Positions 8,051-15,092 of a DNA stretch of 34,262 nucleotides are shown one piece after another; the stretch's first letter is position 1; every line of letters begins with the position of its first letter. This DNA comes from G963664585 sp963664585. Its GTDB lineage: Bacteria; Bacillota; Clostridia; Oscillospirales; Ruminococcaceae. Made by a program: the position numbers and the translations under genes. Under the pieces are notes generated by a model. The model was not told where the DNA came from and ran no database searches. It worked only from the letters and a program-made list of their open reading frames with translations. The DNA lies in contig CAXXEO010000018.1 of the NCBI GenBank assembly GCA_963664585.2, positions 1 to 34,262 of the forward strand, in the 5' to 3' direction.

Positions 8051-8079
8051 TTGACACTAGGGTCACAGCGTAATATAAT
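8051..8079 (+). promoter_or_regulatory. Sigma-A promoter of the ChrA-type operon
   Basis: Perfect consensus TTGACA (8051-8056), 17-base spacer, TATAAT (8074-8079), 43 bases before the first start codon. Confidence 0.88.
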
Positions 8080-8121
8080 CACAAGGTAGTAAAAAAAATA
8101 TGCCCTTACGGAGTGAATTGA

Positions 8122-8664
8122 ATGAAAGAACTGTTACAGATGTTCTGGGCCTTTTGCAAGGTCGGAGCCCTGACCTTCGGTGGAGGGTATGCCATGCTTC
8201 CCATCGTTCAGAAGGAGATCGTGGAAAGCTATGGCTGGGTTACAAATGAAGAGGTACTGAACTATTACGCCCTCTCCCAATGTGCCCCCGGGGTTATCGC
8301 TGTCAATACTGCAACCTTTATCGGATATAAGAAAAAGGGGATCCCCGGTGCCATCGCTGCTGCCTTAGGCGTGACATTCCCTTCTTTGGTGATCATATTG
8401 TTGATTGCCTCGTTTATTCAGGGTTTTTCCGGTATTGCCGCCGTCGCGCATGCTTTTAACGGAATCCGCGTTGCTGTCGCTGTGTTAATACTCAACACAA
8501 TTATAAAATTGTGGAAAGGAAGCGTCGTCGACATCATTACCACAGTTTTATTTGCGGCAAGCTTTGTCGCTTCCTTCATATTTAATATTTCTCCCATATT
8601 TATCGTGGTAACTGCCGCTCTTGTGGGCATCCTTACCGCCAAAAAGGGGGAAACTGTTAAGTGA
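8122..8664 (+). CDS. ChrA-type transporter, N-terminal-half protein (180 aa)
   Basis: A hydrophobic protein of the chromate transporter (CHR) family, short form. The family signature FGGGYAMLPIVQKEIVE (residues 20-36) and the APGVIAVNTATFIGYK motif (57-72) are present, with about five membrane segments. In bacteria with short ChrA, two adjacent half-size genes encode the two halves of the transporter. Here the partner follows with a 4-base overlap, so the two should act as a heteromer. Start ATG 8122 has CGGAG at 8109-8113. Chromate is the family's named substrate; the physiological substrate in an anaerobe is uncertain. Confidence 0.9.
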   Translation: MKELLQMFWAFCKVGALTFGGGYAMLPIVQKEIVESYGWVTNEEVLNYYALSQCAPGVIAVNTATFIGYKKKGIPGAIAAALGVTFPSLVIILLIASFIQGFSGIAAVAHAFNGIRVAVAVLILNTIIKLWKGSVVDIITTVLFAASFVASFIFNISPIFIVVTAALVGILTAKKGETVK

Positions 8665-9215
8665 ATGTTTATCTTCTTCTCTTTTTGGAATTTCTCAAGA
8701 CCGGCCTTTTTGCAATCGGCGGGGGGTTGGCTACTCTCCCCTTCCTCTATCAGATAGCCGACAAGTATACCTGGTTTACCCGTGCCATGCTTGTGGATAT
8801 GATCGCCATATCCGAATCCACCCCAGGGCCAATCGGTGTTAATGTCGCCACTTATGCGGGATTTAACGCGGCCGGAATTCTCGGCGGTGTTGTCGCCACA
8901 ATTGGTCTTGTCTTTCCTTCAGTCGTTATCATCGTGATTATCGCTCAATTTCTTGACAAGTTCAGTGAAAGCAAAGCGGTACAGTCTGCCTTTCATGGCC
9001 TAAGGCCTGCAGTTACAGCCATGATCGCGGTGGCCGGATTGGACGTGGCAAAGATGGCGCTTCTCACCGGCAAGACTGGTGGCATCATGGACATGGTAAG
9101 CATAAAAGCTATTGTTCTTTTTGGCGTTCTATATTTTTTAATGAACAAATTTAACAAGCACCCCGTGTTCTATATATTCGGCGCTGCCGTAGTCGGCGTA
9201 CTCTTTAAGATGTAA
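8661..9215 (+). CDS. ChrA-type transporter, second-half protein (184 aa)
   Basis: The GTG start at 8661 overlaps the stop of the previous gene by four bases (GTGA), indicating translational coupling. The signature FAIGGGLATLPFLYQIADKY (about 16-35) and STPGPIGVNVATYAGF (about 54-69) match the short ChrA family. The partner has APG where this protein has TPG. About five membrane segments are visible. It completes the two-gene transporter; no regulator gene such as chrB is next to it. Confidence 0.9.
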   Translation: MNVYLLLFLEFLKTGLFAIGGGLATLPFLYQIADKYTWFTRAMLVDMIAISESTPGPIGVNVATYAGFNAAGILGGVVATIGLVFPSVVIIVIIAQFLDKFSESKAVQSAFHGLRPAVTAMIAVAGLDVAKMALLTGKTGGIMDMVSIKAIVLFGVLYFLMNKFNKHPVFYIFGAAVVGVLFKM

Positions 9216-9330
9216 CCTTTGATGATTCACTCTCATTCTACCGCCTGTGATAGGAAAATGAGTGTCAGATGAACACATGCAATTAAAGCCCACCGTAATG
9301 TGCCGTAAGAAACGGACATTGAAACGAAAA

Positions 9331-9366
9331 AGCCTCTTGTCGTAGAATTAACTATGACAGGAGGCT
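9331..9366 (+). terminator. Strong hairpin after the ChrA operon; terminator or RBS-sequestering
   Basis: AGCCTCTTGTCGTAG (9331-9345) pairs along its full length (two G.T) with CTATGACAGGAGGCT (9352-9366). Only a weak TCATT follows, so termination may be poor. The 3' arm contains AGGAGG, 8 bases upstream of an ATG at 9372, so the stem could instead hide a ribosome binding site. Confidence 0.6.
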
Positions 9367-9371
9367 TCATT

Positions 9372-9482
9372 ATGTCAAGAGATAAAGAGAACATTCCAAT
9401 TGAAAAGGATTGCACCCACAGCGGACGCAGTCGACGAAACCACGCTTTCGATCACAGCAGGTTATATAGGCAATTAACTTAA
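9372..9482 (+). CDS. Possible small ORF (36 aa), ending in a repeat
   Basis: ATG 9372 follows AGGAGG at 8 bases. The frame MSRDKENIPIEKDCTHSGRS.. is hydrophilic and basic, with no recognised family. Its last six residues and stop lie inside the type A repeat starting at 9465, so a once longer gene may have been cut by the repeat. The perfect Shine-Dalgarno is the main argument that this is real; the ORF may equally be chance. Confidence 0.35.
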   Translation: MSRDKENIPIEKDCTHSGRSRRNHAFDHSRLYRQLT

Positions 9483-9582
9483 AAGCTGGCTATAGTTAAA
9501 ACGTCATTTTATTCCCCCGCCGAAGGCGGGGGGATATACAAGCGCATTTAATCCATTGTCATATAGGATTTAGTGGCAACAA
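9465..9582 (+). repeat. Type A/B chimeric repeat, copy 4
   Basis: The left arm TATAGGCAATTAACTTAAAA, the TTAAAACGTCATTTT spacer and the GC hairpin (apex GAA) are type A. From 9534 the right side is type B (ATATACAAGCGCATTTAATC, then CATTGTCATATAGGATTTAG) instead of the usual ATCACAAGCTTG arm. Confidence 0.8.
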
Positions 9583-9639
9583 AGTACTAGACTTCAATAA
9601 AAGAGAGCTGGGCGGTAGCAGTTTATTTAATTTCTACAT

Positions 9640-9660
9640 AATATGTTACCAAAACATATT
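9640..9660 (+). promoter_or_regulatory. Perfect dyad before the LysM gene
   Basis: AATATGTT-ACCAA-AACATATT sits directly upstream of the ribosome binding site (GAGGTG 9663-9668). It could be a repressor operator or a leader hairpin; no terminator-like T-run follows. Confidence 0.5.
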
Positions 9661-9678
9661 GTGAGGTGCATTTGAAGC

Positions 9679-10569
9679 ATGGATTGCCCGAATAGAATTT
9701 CATATACCTTGCGAAGAGGTGATACCCTTTATAAAATCGCACAGCAGTACCATACTACAGTTCAGATGATCCAGTCTGAAAATCCACATACTAGAGCAAA
9801 CAATTTGCGAATCGGCGATGTCATTACCTTATGCCCAGACTCGACTGCTCCTGCCCAGCAGCAGAATAATCCTGCTGCCACGCCTATGCCAATGCCCAGA
9901 CCTACACCGATGCCGATGCCCATGCCCATGCCTGCACCGATGCCAATGCCAACGCCAACGCCAACGCCCAGACCTACACCGATGCCGATGCCCATGCCCA
10001 TGCCCATGCCCATGCCCGGTCGCACCAGTGTAAGCGAAGCCGAGGTCAAATTAATGAACGAAATGCGCTCGTTATGGGAACAGCATGTCATGTGGACACG
10101 CATGCTAATCATCAGCATTGCCGAAAATCTGAAGGATGCGGATGCGGTTACAAAACGCCTTCTGAGAAATCCAAAGGATATCGGCCAACTCTATAGAATG
10201 TACTATGATAATATGGTAGCCAATAAGGTCACTGCGTTGTGGACCGAACATCTTACAATTGGTGCAGAACTGATAAAGGCGTTAAAAAATCATAATGAAG
10301 CAGCTGCAGCGGATGCAGACAAGCGCTGGTATAAGAATGCCGATAGTATAGCCGCCTATTATCACAGCATTAATCCACACTATCATCAGGAGGAACTGCG
10401 CAAGATGATTCACCAGCATTTGGATCTGATAAAGCTGGAGGTTACGGCAAGACTGGCAGGAGATTATATGGCTGACATAAGAGAATTTGACAATATAGAA
10501 AAACAGGCCCTGGAAATGGCTGATTTTTTCACACATGGAATCGTGATGCAGTTTCCCAATCGGTTTTAA
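9679..10569 (+). CDS. LysM domain protein with Met-Pro linker and helical C-terminal domain (296 aa)
   Basis: Residues 7-52 are a LysM domain (YTLRRGDTLYKIAQQYHTTVQMI..NNLRIGDVITLCP), predicted to bind peptidoglycan or related glycans. Residues 68-112 are a low-complexity stretch of Met-Pro, Thr-Pro and Arg-Pro repeats (DNA 9880-10014). Residues 117-296 are a helical domain with LWEQHVMWTRMLIISIAENL, TKRLLRNPKDI and a HYHQEELRKMIHQHLDLIKLE stretch. This type of domain is widespread in Bacillota and often mis-named in annotations; its function is not established. There is no signal peptide, as in many LysM proteins of sporulating Bacillota that act on the spore or cell surface (inference). The start is supported by GAGGTG 10 bases upstream. 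Confidence 0.9.
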   Translation: MDCPNRISYTLRRGDTLYKIAQQYHTTVQMIQSENPHTRANNLRIGDVITLCPDSTAPAQQQNNPAATPMPMPRPTPMPMPMPMPAPMPMPTPTPTPRPTPMPMPMPMPMPMPGRTSVSEAEVKLMNEMRSLWEQHVMWTRMLIISIAENLKDADAVTKRLLRNPKDIGQLYRMYYDNMVANKVTALWTEHLTIGAELIKALKNHNEAAAADADKRWYKNADSIAAYYHSINPHYHQEELRKMIHQHLDLIKLEVTARLAGDYMADIREFDNIEKQALEMADFFTHGIVMQFPNRF

Positions 10570-10577
10570 TTTGAATT

Positions 10578-10683
10578 TATAGCCAATTAACTTAAAAACC
10601 GGCTATAGTTAAAACGTCATTTTCTTCCCCCGCCTTTGGCAGAGGAAGAAATCACAAGCTTGTTTTCAAGGTAATCAACTATA
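10578..10683 (+). repeat. Type A palindromic repeat, copy 5 (106 bp)
   Basis: Starts TATAGCCAATTAACTT nine bases after the stop of the LysM gene and ends GGTAATCAACTATA. The core apex has changed to CCGCC-TTT-GGCAG and one arm base differs. It lies in a convergent gap between the LysM gene and the leftward operon. Confidence 0.9.
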
Positions 10684-10816
10684 CATAACGCGGTTTTTTT
10701 TACAAAAGTTTATACTGTTTTTCAATTAACAATCTTCCAAATAGATAGGGTTTTATTGTAAGCCTTATTACTGGGTTAATCCAGTATATGGATATATCAA
10801 AACTGTAAATCCAATG

Positions 10817-10867
10817 ATGACTGCCTCTGAATCCACCGCCTGTGGCGGTGGATTCAGAGGCAGTCAT
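10817..10867. repeat. Perfect 24-bp-arm palindrome with CCGCC-TGT-GGCGG apex
   Basis: The arm 10817-10840 (ATGACTGCCTCTGAATCCAC..) and its exact complement at 10844-10867 flank TGT. The apex matches the GC core of the type A repeats but the outer arms are unrelated. It may also stop transcription from the leftward operon ending at 10962, although no T-run follows on that strand. Confidence 0.85.
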
Positions 10868-10961
10868 CTCATTATTTTAAATTTAAATTCAGAACTGGTC
10901 TATGTTTTAGCAATTTAGGTGGCATTTCGCTTATCCGCGCGACAGAAGATTTCAAAACTCA

Positions 10962-12098
10962 CTATTTTTTCGCTTCTTTGTCTTTTTGAATTGCACTTAG
11001 CGCATTAAAGTCAGTCGTATGCATAAGGGTATCCACCGAGTAAGCAAAAAGTATCTGGTCGTAATCAGATACATTAAGCCCTTTCAAGTAGGTTTCATCC
11101 GCTTTTGAGAGGTCCACTACCGTTACCCTTTGATAGTGTACCGACAGAAAAGAAATGTAGCTCAACACCGTCCGGTCAGCAAATATCAAAAGCGACTGGT
11201 CATATGGGGCGAATATTTCTATATCGGTTACCGCACTCATACCACCCATGATAATCGAGTCAAAGCCACCAAGGCGGCGAGTCGATGCAGGGAACAGCGA
11301 ATAATACCGTTTTACCGATTTCCCGTCAGCGTGGGAGATCATATATTGACGATCATAACGAGAAAAATGATAGATCGTCATAATGTCCGGACGGACTTTG
11401 CTGTATGGCGCCATGTCATAGATGTCACCATAGTAGTCATGGATCACATGCTCTACCTCAAATTGGTTCAGAGAACGCCCAGAAAGGCCCATACGAGAAC
11501 ACATGGCATGATACAGATAATAGCCCCCAAGGCCGGTGAGATTGGATTCGGTACGGTAATAGGTGTACTGATCTTTTGCAGCGAAAAGGGCTGTATACGC
11601 ATCGATCGACGTCACCCTGCCTGAAAAGTGGTCGTACGCATTCGATATAAACTGTCTCTGGTTGTAAAGAGAGGCGAGTGGAGGAACATCCTGCTGTTTG
11701 ATGGCGCAGGCTGTGGGAACCAAGGTAAAATAGGTGGGTCGGTTATGATTGAGAAGAAACGAATCGATCGCTTTAAGATTGGCGTCCACCTTCTTTTCAT
11801 CAGGGGCCTTCAAATTGACCAAAAGCTGCTCTTCTGAGACAAAGACGCCATTGTATTCCCTTCGATCTCCAATATTCTCAATCGACGTCGCAATATCCTG
11901 AAGAATGGGCAGTTTTATAAGGCTTTTGAAGATCAGATGATCTGCGTCACGAGCGAAACCGCCCTTAATGATCTCGCCAAAGGCAGGCAGAGAGAATGCG
12001 GTCTTATCCACAAGTTTATCCGTTAAAACCTTCGTTGGAACAAAACAGATTGCTGTTATCAGCATAAGGGCGATCAGCTTTTTCACAGTGACAGCCAC
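10962..12098 (-). CDS. DHHW-family (AlgJ/AlgX-like) protein, degenerate motif (378 aa)
   Basis: An N-terminal signal or anchor (VKKLIALMLITAICFVPTKVL) suggests the rest is outside the membrane. The layout (GVFVSEEQLL.., a FTLVPTA strand, then YYRT..) matches DHHW proteins, SGNH-like partners of MBOAT acyltransferases in polysaccharide O-acylation. The family's TDHHWT signature, however, reads TESNLT at residues 183-188, so the His residues are missing while the following G-G-Y-Y-L-Y spacing is kept. GTG 12098 is taken as the start with GGAG upstream; GTG 12086 is an alternative. It overlaps the MBOAT gene by 16 bases and is last in the five-gene operon. It probably works with the MBOAT protein, perhaps without classical catalysis. 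Confidence 0.75.
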   Translation of the reverse strand: MAVTVKKLIALMLITAICFVPTKVLTDKLVDKTAFSLPAFGEIIKGGFARDADHLIFKSLIKLPILQDIATSIENIGDRREYNGVFVSEEQLLVNLKAPDEKKVDANLKAIDSFLLNHNRPTYFTLVPTACAIKQQDVPPLASLYNQRQFISNAYDHFSGRVTSIDAYTALFAAKDQYTYYRTESNLTGLGGYYLYHAMCSRMGLSGRSLNQFEVEHVIHDYYGDIYDMAPYSKVRPDIMTIYHFSRYDRQYMISHADGKSVKRYYSLFPASTRRLGGFDSIIMGGMSAVTDIEIFAPYDQSLLIFADRTVLSYISFLSVHYQRVTVVDLSKADETYLKGLNVSDYDQILFAYSVDTLMHTTDFNALSAIQKDKEAKK

Positions 12099-13432
12099 CT
12101 CACATTCTCCATCAGGAAGGATGTGGACACCGCGAGGAGAAGAAAGCTGTATGCTCCGAGAATCAGCTCACTCAACAGTGGAACATTATTCTCCAAATAG
12201 CGTCCTATTTTGTCGGTTACGCTTGTACAGGCAAAGAGGGCGACAGCGATGGGAAGAAGATTGGAAAAAAGAATATAAAGCGCCTCATCGTTATAGAGAC
12301 CCACGCCTCCAACTCCCATCAGATATCCCAGATGGGTCAGACTTGCACCTAGTCCGTTTACCGAGAAAATACAGAAAGATGTGACCCCGATGATAAAGGT
12401 GATCAGTCTCAGGACGATGGACGGAAACACTCTTGCCATTCCCTTACTAAGTTTCCTTTCCACCATGATGATCAGCGCCATGCATGCACCCCACGCAATA
12501 TGATTGATTGAGGGTCCGAACCACAGGGGCATCAACAGGCATCCGGCAAAAAACGACAGGTTCTCACCTACCGCCCCATCCTGTCCTATGATAGGGAGCA
12601 TAGTAAGATTCTTTTTGATATAATCATTAACGGTAATATTCAATCGATAGAATAATTCCGCCACCGTCTTCGCCTGCAAAGGATAATACAGATTTCTGGG
12701 AAGCCGCACAGAAAAAATCCGTCCGATACCCACCGCCATATCACAGTATCCGCTGATGGTAAAATAGACAAGCATGGCGTTGGCCAGTGCCCAAAGCCAT
12801 GCGGAAAGCGTCGTCTGCTGGCCCTGTTCGATACGATCACACCAAGAGATAATAAGTTGCAGTTCCTTATTTAGCACCGCCGTTTTAAAAAGACCGGTGG
12901 AAAATATCATGATTCCCCGCCCTATGCCGGAAAAACTGGGCTTCACTTTGCGCATCTGTGGCATAATCTCTCCGGCAGACGCCAGCGGACCCATATAAAG
13001 CCTTCCAAAAAATAAGCAGTAAGTAAGAAAGTCAATGAAATGATCTGGAACTTCCAACTCTCCTCTAGCCATATCAAGAATATATCCAAGCGCGGAAAGG
13101 GTAATCACGATCACGCCAAGCGGCATACTTTTCTCATGCCAAAAGTATGAGAAAAGGTATACACAAATGACAATTGCCTTCAGGAGAACGATCGTCATGA
13201 TAATTTTTCTGCGTCGCACGTCACCGCGCCACCGGAATAAGAAAACGGCGCATCCATAGTCAAAAACAGAAAGCAAAAGCATAGCGGTTAGAATAACGGG
13301 GTCCAGAAGTCCATAGAACAGAAGGGATATCAGACAAAGACAACCGGTCTTAAGCCTTGCAGGTGTCAGATAATAAATAACCGCCGTAATTGGTAAAAAC
13401 AGAAATATAAATCCGAGGCTGTTAATCTGCAC
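12083..13432 (-). CDS. MBOAT-family membrane protein lacking catalytic His (449 aa)
   Basis: A polytopic protein with the AlgI/DltB-like plan: an FLFLPITAVIYYLTP N-terminus, GPLASAGEIMPQM (148-160) at the position of the usual GPI.R...PQ, and SGYCDMAVGIGR (227-238) matching the SGY.D.AiG.gr block. The family's FWRRWHISL is replaced by LFYRLNITV (260-268), and the catalytic WHG is WFG within LWFGPSINHIAWG (303-315), so both hallmark histidines are absent. The GTG start at 13432 follows GGAGGGG. Known MBOATs move acyl groups across or at the membrane to sugars or teichoic acids; this one may be inactive, altered, or a scaffold. It is translationally coupled to the DHHW-like gene. Confidence 0.8.
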   Translation of the reverse strand: MQINSLGFIFLFLPITAVIYYLTPARLKTGCLCLISLLFYGLLDPVILTAMLLLSVFDYGCAVFLFRWRGDVRRRKIIMTIVLLKAIVICVYLFSYFWHEKSMPLGVIVITLSALGYILDMARGELEVPDHFIDFLTYCLFFGRLYMGPLASAGEIMPQMRKVKPSFSGIGRGIMIFSTGLFKTAVLNKELQLIISWCDRIEQGQQTTLSAWLWALANAMLVYFTISGYCDMAVGIGRIFSVRLPRNLYYPLQAKTVAELFYRLNITVNDYIKKNLTMLPIIGQDGAVGENLSFFAGCLLMPLWFGPSINHIAWGACMALIIMVERKLSKGMARVFPSIVLRLITFIIGVTSFCIFSVNGLGASLTHLGYLMGVGGVGLYNDEALYILFSNLLPIAVALFACTSVTDKIGRYLENNVPLLSELILGAYSFLLLAVSTSFLMENVRWLSL

Positions 13433-13453
13433 CTTTTCCCCTCCTTTCGTATT

Positions 13454-14035
13454 TTACAGGTTGGTTACATGCTCTTTATATTCTTCAAAGCTCAACATCG
13501 CATTGAATACGGTGAGCATCGAGCCCGTTGACAGCCGCCCGGGAAGTCCCAAACCAGCCATAAGCTTCCTTCGTTTTTCGGCGCTTTGTGTGCCTCCAGT
13601 CAGACCGTCATCAAAGAGATCCGACTTAGTGATCGGGCGCTTTCTCTTTTCCGTCTGCCCGCTTTCGATACCAGCCTTGGCAAAAGCTGCAAGAAGCAGT
13701 TGCGCTGAAATTCCCTCAACGCCGAGCGTCCCCTCGGCCGAGGAAATGCTTTTTCTGCGCTCTTTTCCTAAGATATCCGGGATATAGACGTTGATAATCA
13801 GTGATGGATCAATGGAGCCCTGTATATAATGGCGGATTTTAAAACCCGCCCGGTCTGAATCGGTGAGGATTATCAGTCCGGTTACCCGTGCAAGGGTTCT
13901 GAGCATCTCCAGCTTGTCCGGGTCCTTAAAAATGCGAAATCCGCCGGTTTCGATAATGGTGGCATCCACAACTGACGCAAGTCGTATGCGGTCATATTTC
14001 CCCTCGACTACGATGGCCTGATTTACCTTCAACAC
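13454..14035 (-). CDS. rnmV: RNase M5-like Toprim protein (193 aa)
   Basis: A Toprim domain fills the N-terminal half: the acidic motif VVEGKYD (E11) and LTDSDRAG (D59, D61), the metal-binding residues used by RNase M5 to mature 5S rRNA. The C-terminal half (about 90-193) is basic, with LLLAAFAKAGI and KSDLFDDGLTGG, matching the C-terminal domain found in this family. Length is normal. GTG 14035 overlaps the holA stop by 7 bases and has GGGGGAG upstream. It is usually linked to rsmA, but here it is linked to holA. Confidence 0.85.
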   Translation of the reverse strand: MLKVNQAIVVEGKYDRIRLASVVDATIIETGGFRIFKDPDKLEMLRTLARVTGLIILTDSDRAGFKIRHYIQGSIDPSLIINVYIPDILGKERRKSISSAEGTLGVEGISAQLLLAAFAKAGIESGQTEKRKRPITKSDLFDDGLTGGTQSAEKRRKLMAGLGLPGRLSTGSMLTVFNAMLSFEEYKEHVTNL

Positions 14036-15078
14036 AGCGCATTCTCCCCCTTGAGAGCAAGATAAACCCGCATGATCGCTGTCTCTACCAGCACCCGTTC
14101 TTCAACCTTGGCACTTTTCAGATCGATATCGGACTGCGTGAGTATCTCAATAGCACGACCGATCCGTGCCCTATTGATCGAACGGCTGTCGCGCATCGCA
14201 TTCGTCACACGAAACTCAAAACGATAGGAAAAGTCAGAGGCGATCTCGCCCGCCGTCTTCCCTGCCCTGCGGCCCGCATCGGCACGGTAAAGGTCAATAA
14301 AAGCGTAGCAAAGAGAGGCAATCATAGCGGACGCGGGATGCCGCATTGTGAAAAGCGCATCCACCGCTTTCATCGCCCCGTTCATATTTCCCTGAAGAAG
14401 CAGCTTGGAAAGAGCATATACATCCCCTTCGACCACCGCGCAACTGACTTTTTTGATACTCTCTTCGGTAATCTCGCCTTTCCCCTGATAGGCGGTCAAC
14501 TTATCCACCTCGCCTGCCAAAATGTCCATATCATCCGAACAGCGCTCGATCAAAAGGCGGGCATTGTCGTTCGACATCTCGCATCCTGCCTTTTGGGCGC
14601 GGGTGACGACAAAGGAAGTGAGCTCGTTCCCTGTACGGCCCTTAAGCTCCATCGCACCGCCGGCCTTATCCACCGAGGCCAAAAGCTTTTTACCTGCTGC
14701 CTTTTTGGTGTCCAGATCGGCTGTGCGGGTAACCATGATCAAAACGGTGCTGGGCGGGAGGTCTTCCATCACGCCGCAAATTTCTTTAACCTCGCTGTCC
14801 GATAACTGCCCTGTGTCAAAATCATCCACCACCACACACCGCTTTGCGCCTGTCAGGGGCATCGGCTCAGTGGCATCGAAAAGCTGTTGCGGGGACAGTT
14901 TTTTTCCATCCAGTCTTACAAGATCAAATGCGGATTCACCGTTTGGAAACGTGGCTTTTAATATCCTGCCCAGATAGGCGGATTTCAGATAGTTCTCTTT
15001 CCCATAAAAAAGATAAGCCTTATGAAGCAGACCCGCTGATAGATCCCGTGTCAGTTCCCGTTCGGACTTGTATATCAT
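14029..15078 (-). CDS. holA: DNA polymerase III subunit delta (349 aa)
   Basis: The clamp-loader delta subunit opens the sliding clamp during replication. The sequence has the family's N-terminal AYLFYGKENYLKSAYLGRI (degenerate P-loop region), RCVVVDDFD, the LASVDKAGGAMELKGRTGNEL segment, the CSDDMDILAGEVDKLTAY block, and the C-terminal collar domain with ARIGRAIEILTQSDIDLKSAK. ATG 15078 has GGAGG four bases upstream. It follows comEC by 14 bases; comEC-holA linkage is common in Bacillota. Confidence 0.93.
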   Translation of the reverse strand: MIYKSERELTRDLSAGLLHKAYLFYGKENYLKSAYLGRILKATFPNGESAFDLVRLDGKKLSPQQLFDATEPMPLTGAKRCVVVDDFDTGQLSDSEVKEICGVMEDLPPSTVLIMVTRTADLDTKKAAGKKLLASVDKAGGAMELKGRTGNELTSFVVTRAQKAGCEMSNDNARLLIERCSDDMDILAGEVDKLTAYQGKGEITEESIKKVSCAVVEGDVYALSKLLLQGNMNGAMKAVDALFTMRHPASAMIASLCYAFIDLYRADAGRRAGKTAGEIASDFSYRFEFRVTNAMRDSRSINRARIGRAIEILTQSDIDLKSAKVEERVLVETAIMRVYLALKGENALC

Positions 15079-15092
15079 AGCGCCTCCAGAAC

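Noticed and set aside
9762..10118. Antisense frame rich in Gly-Met/Gly-Ile/Gly-Val
   Set aside because: It is the complement of the Met-Pro repeat in the LysM gene; the LysM domain and Shine-Dalgarno support the plus-strand gene.
10817..10867. Palindrome as a simple terminator of the DHHW operon
   Set aside because: It is too long and perfect and has no T-run on the minus strand; kept as a repeat/palindrome, with termination only as a possible side role.
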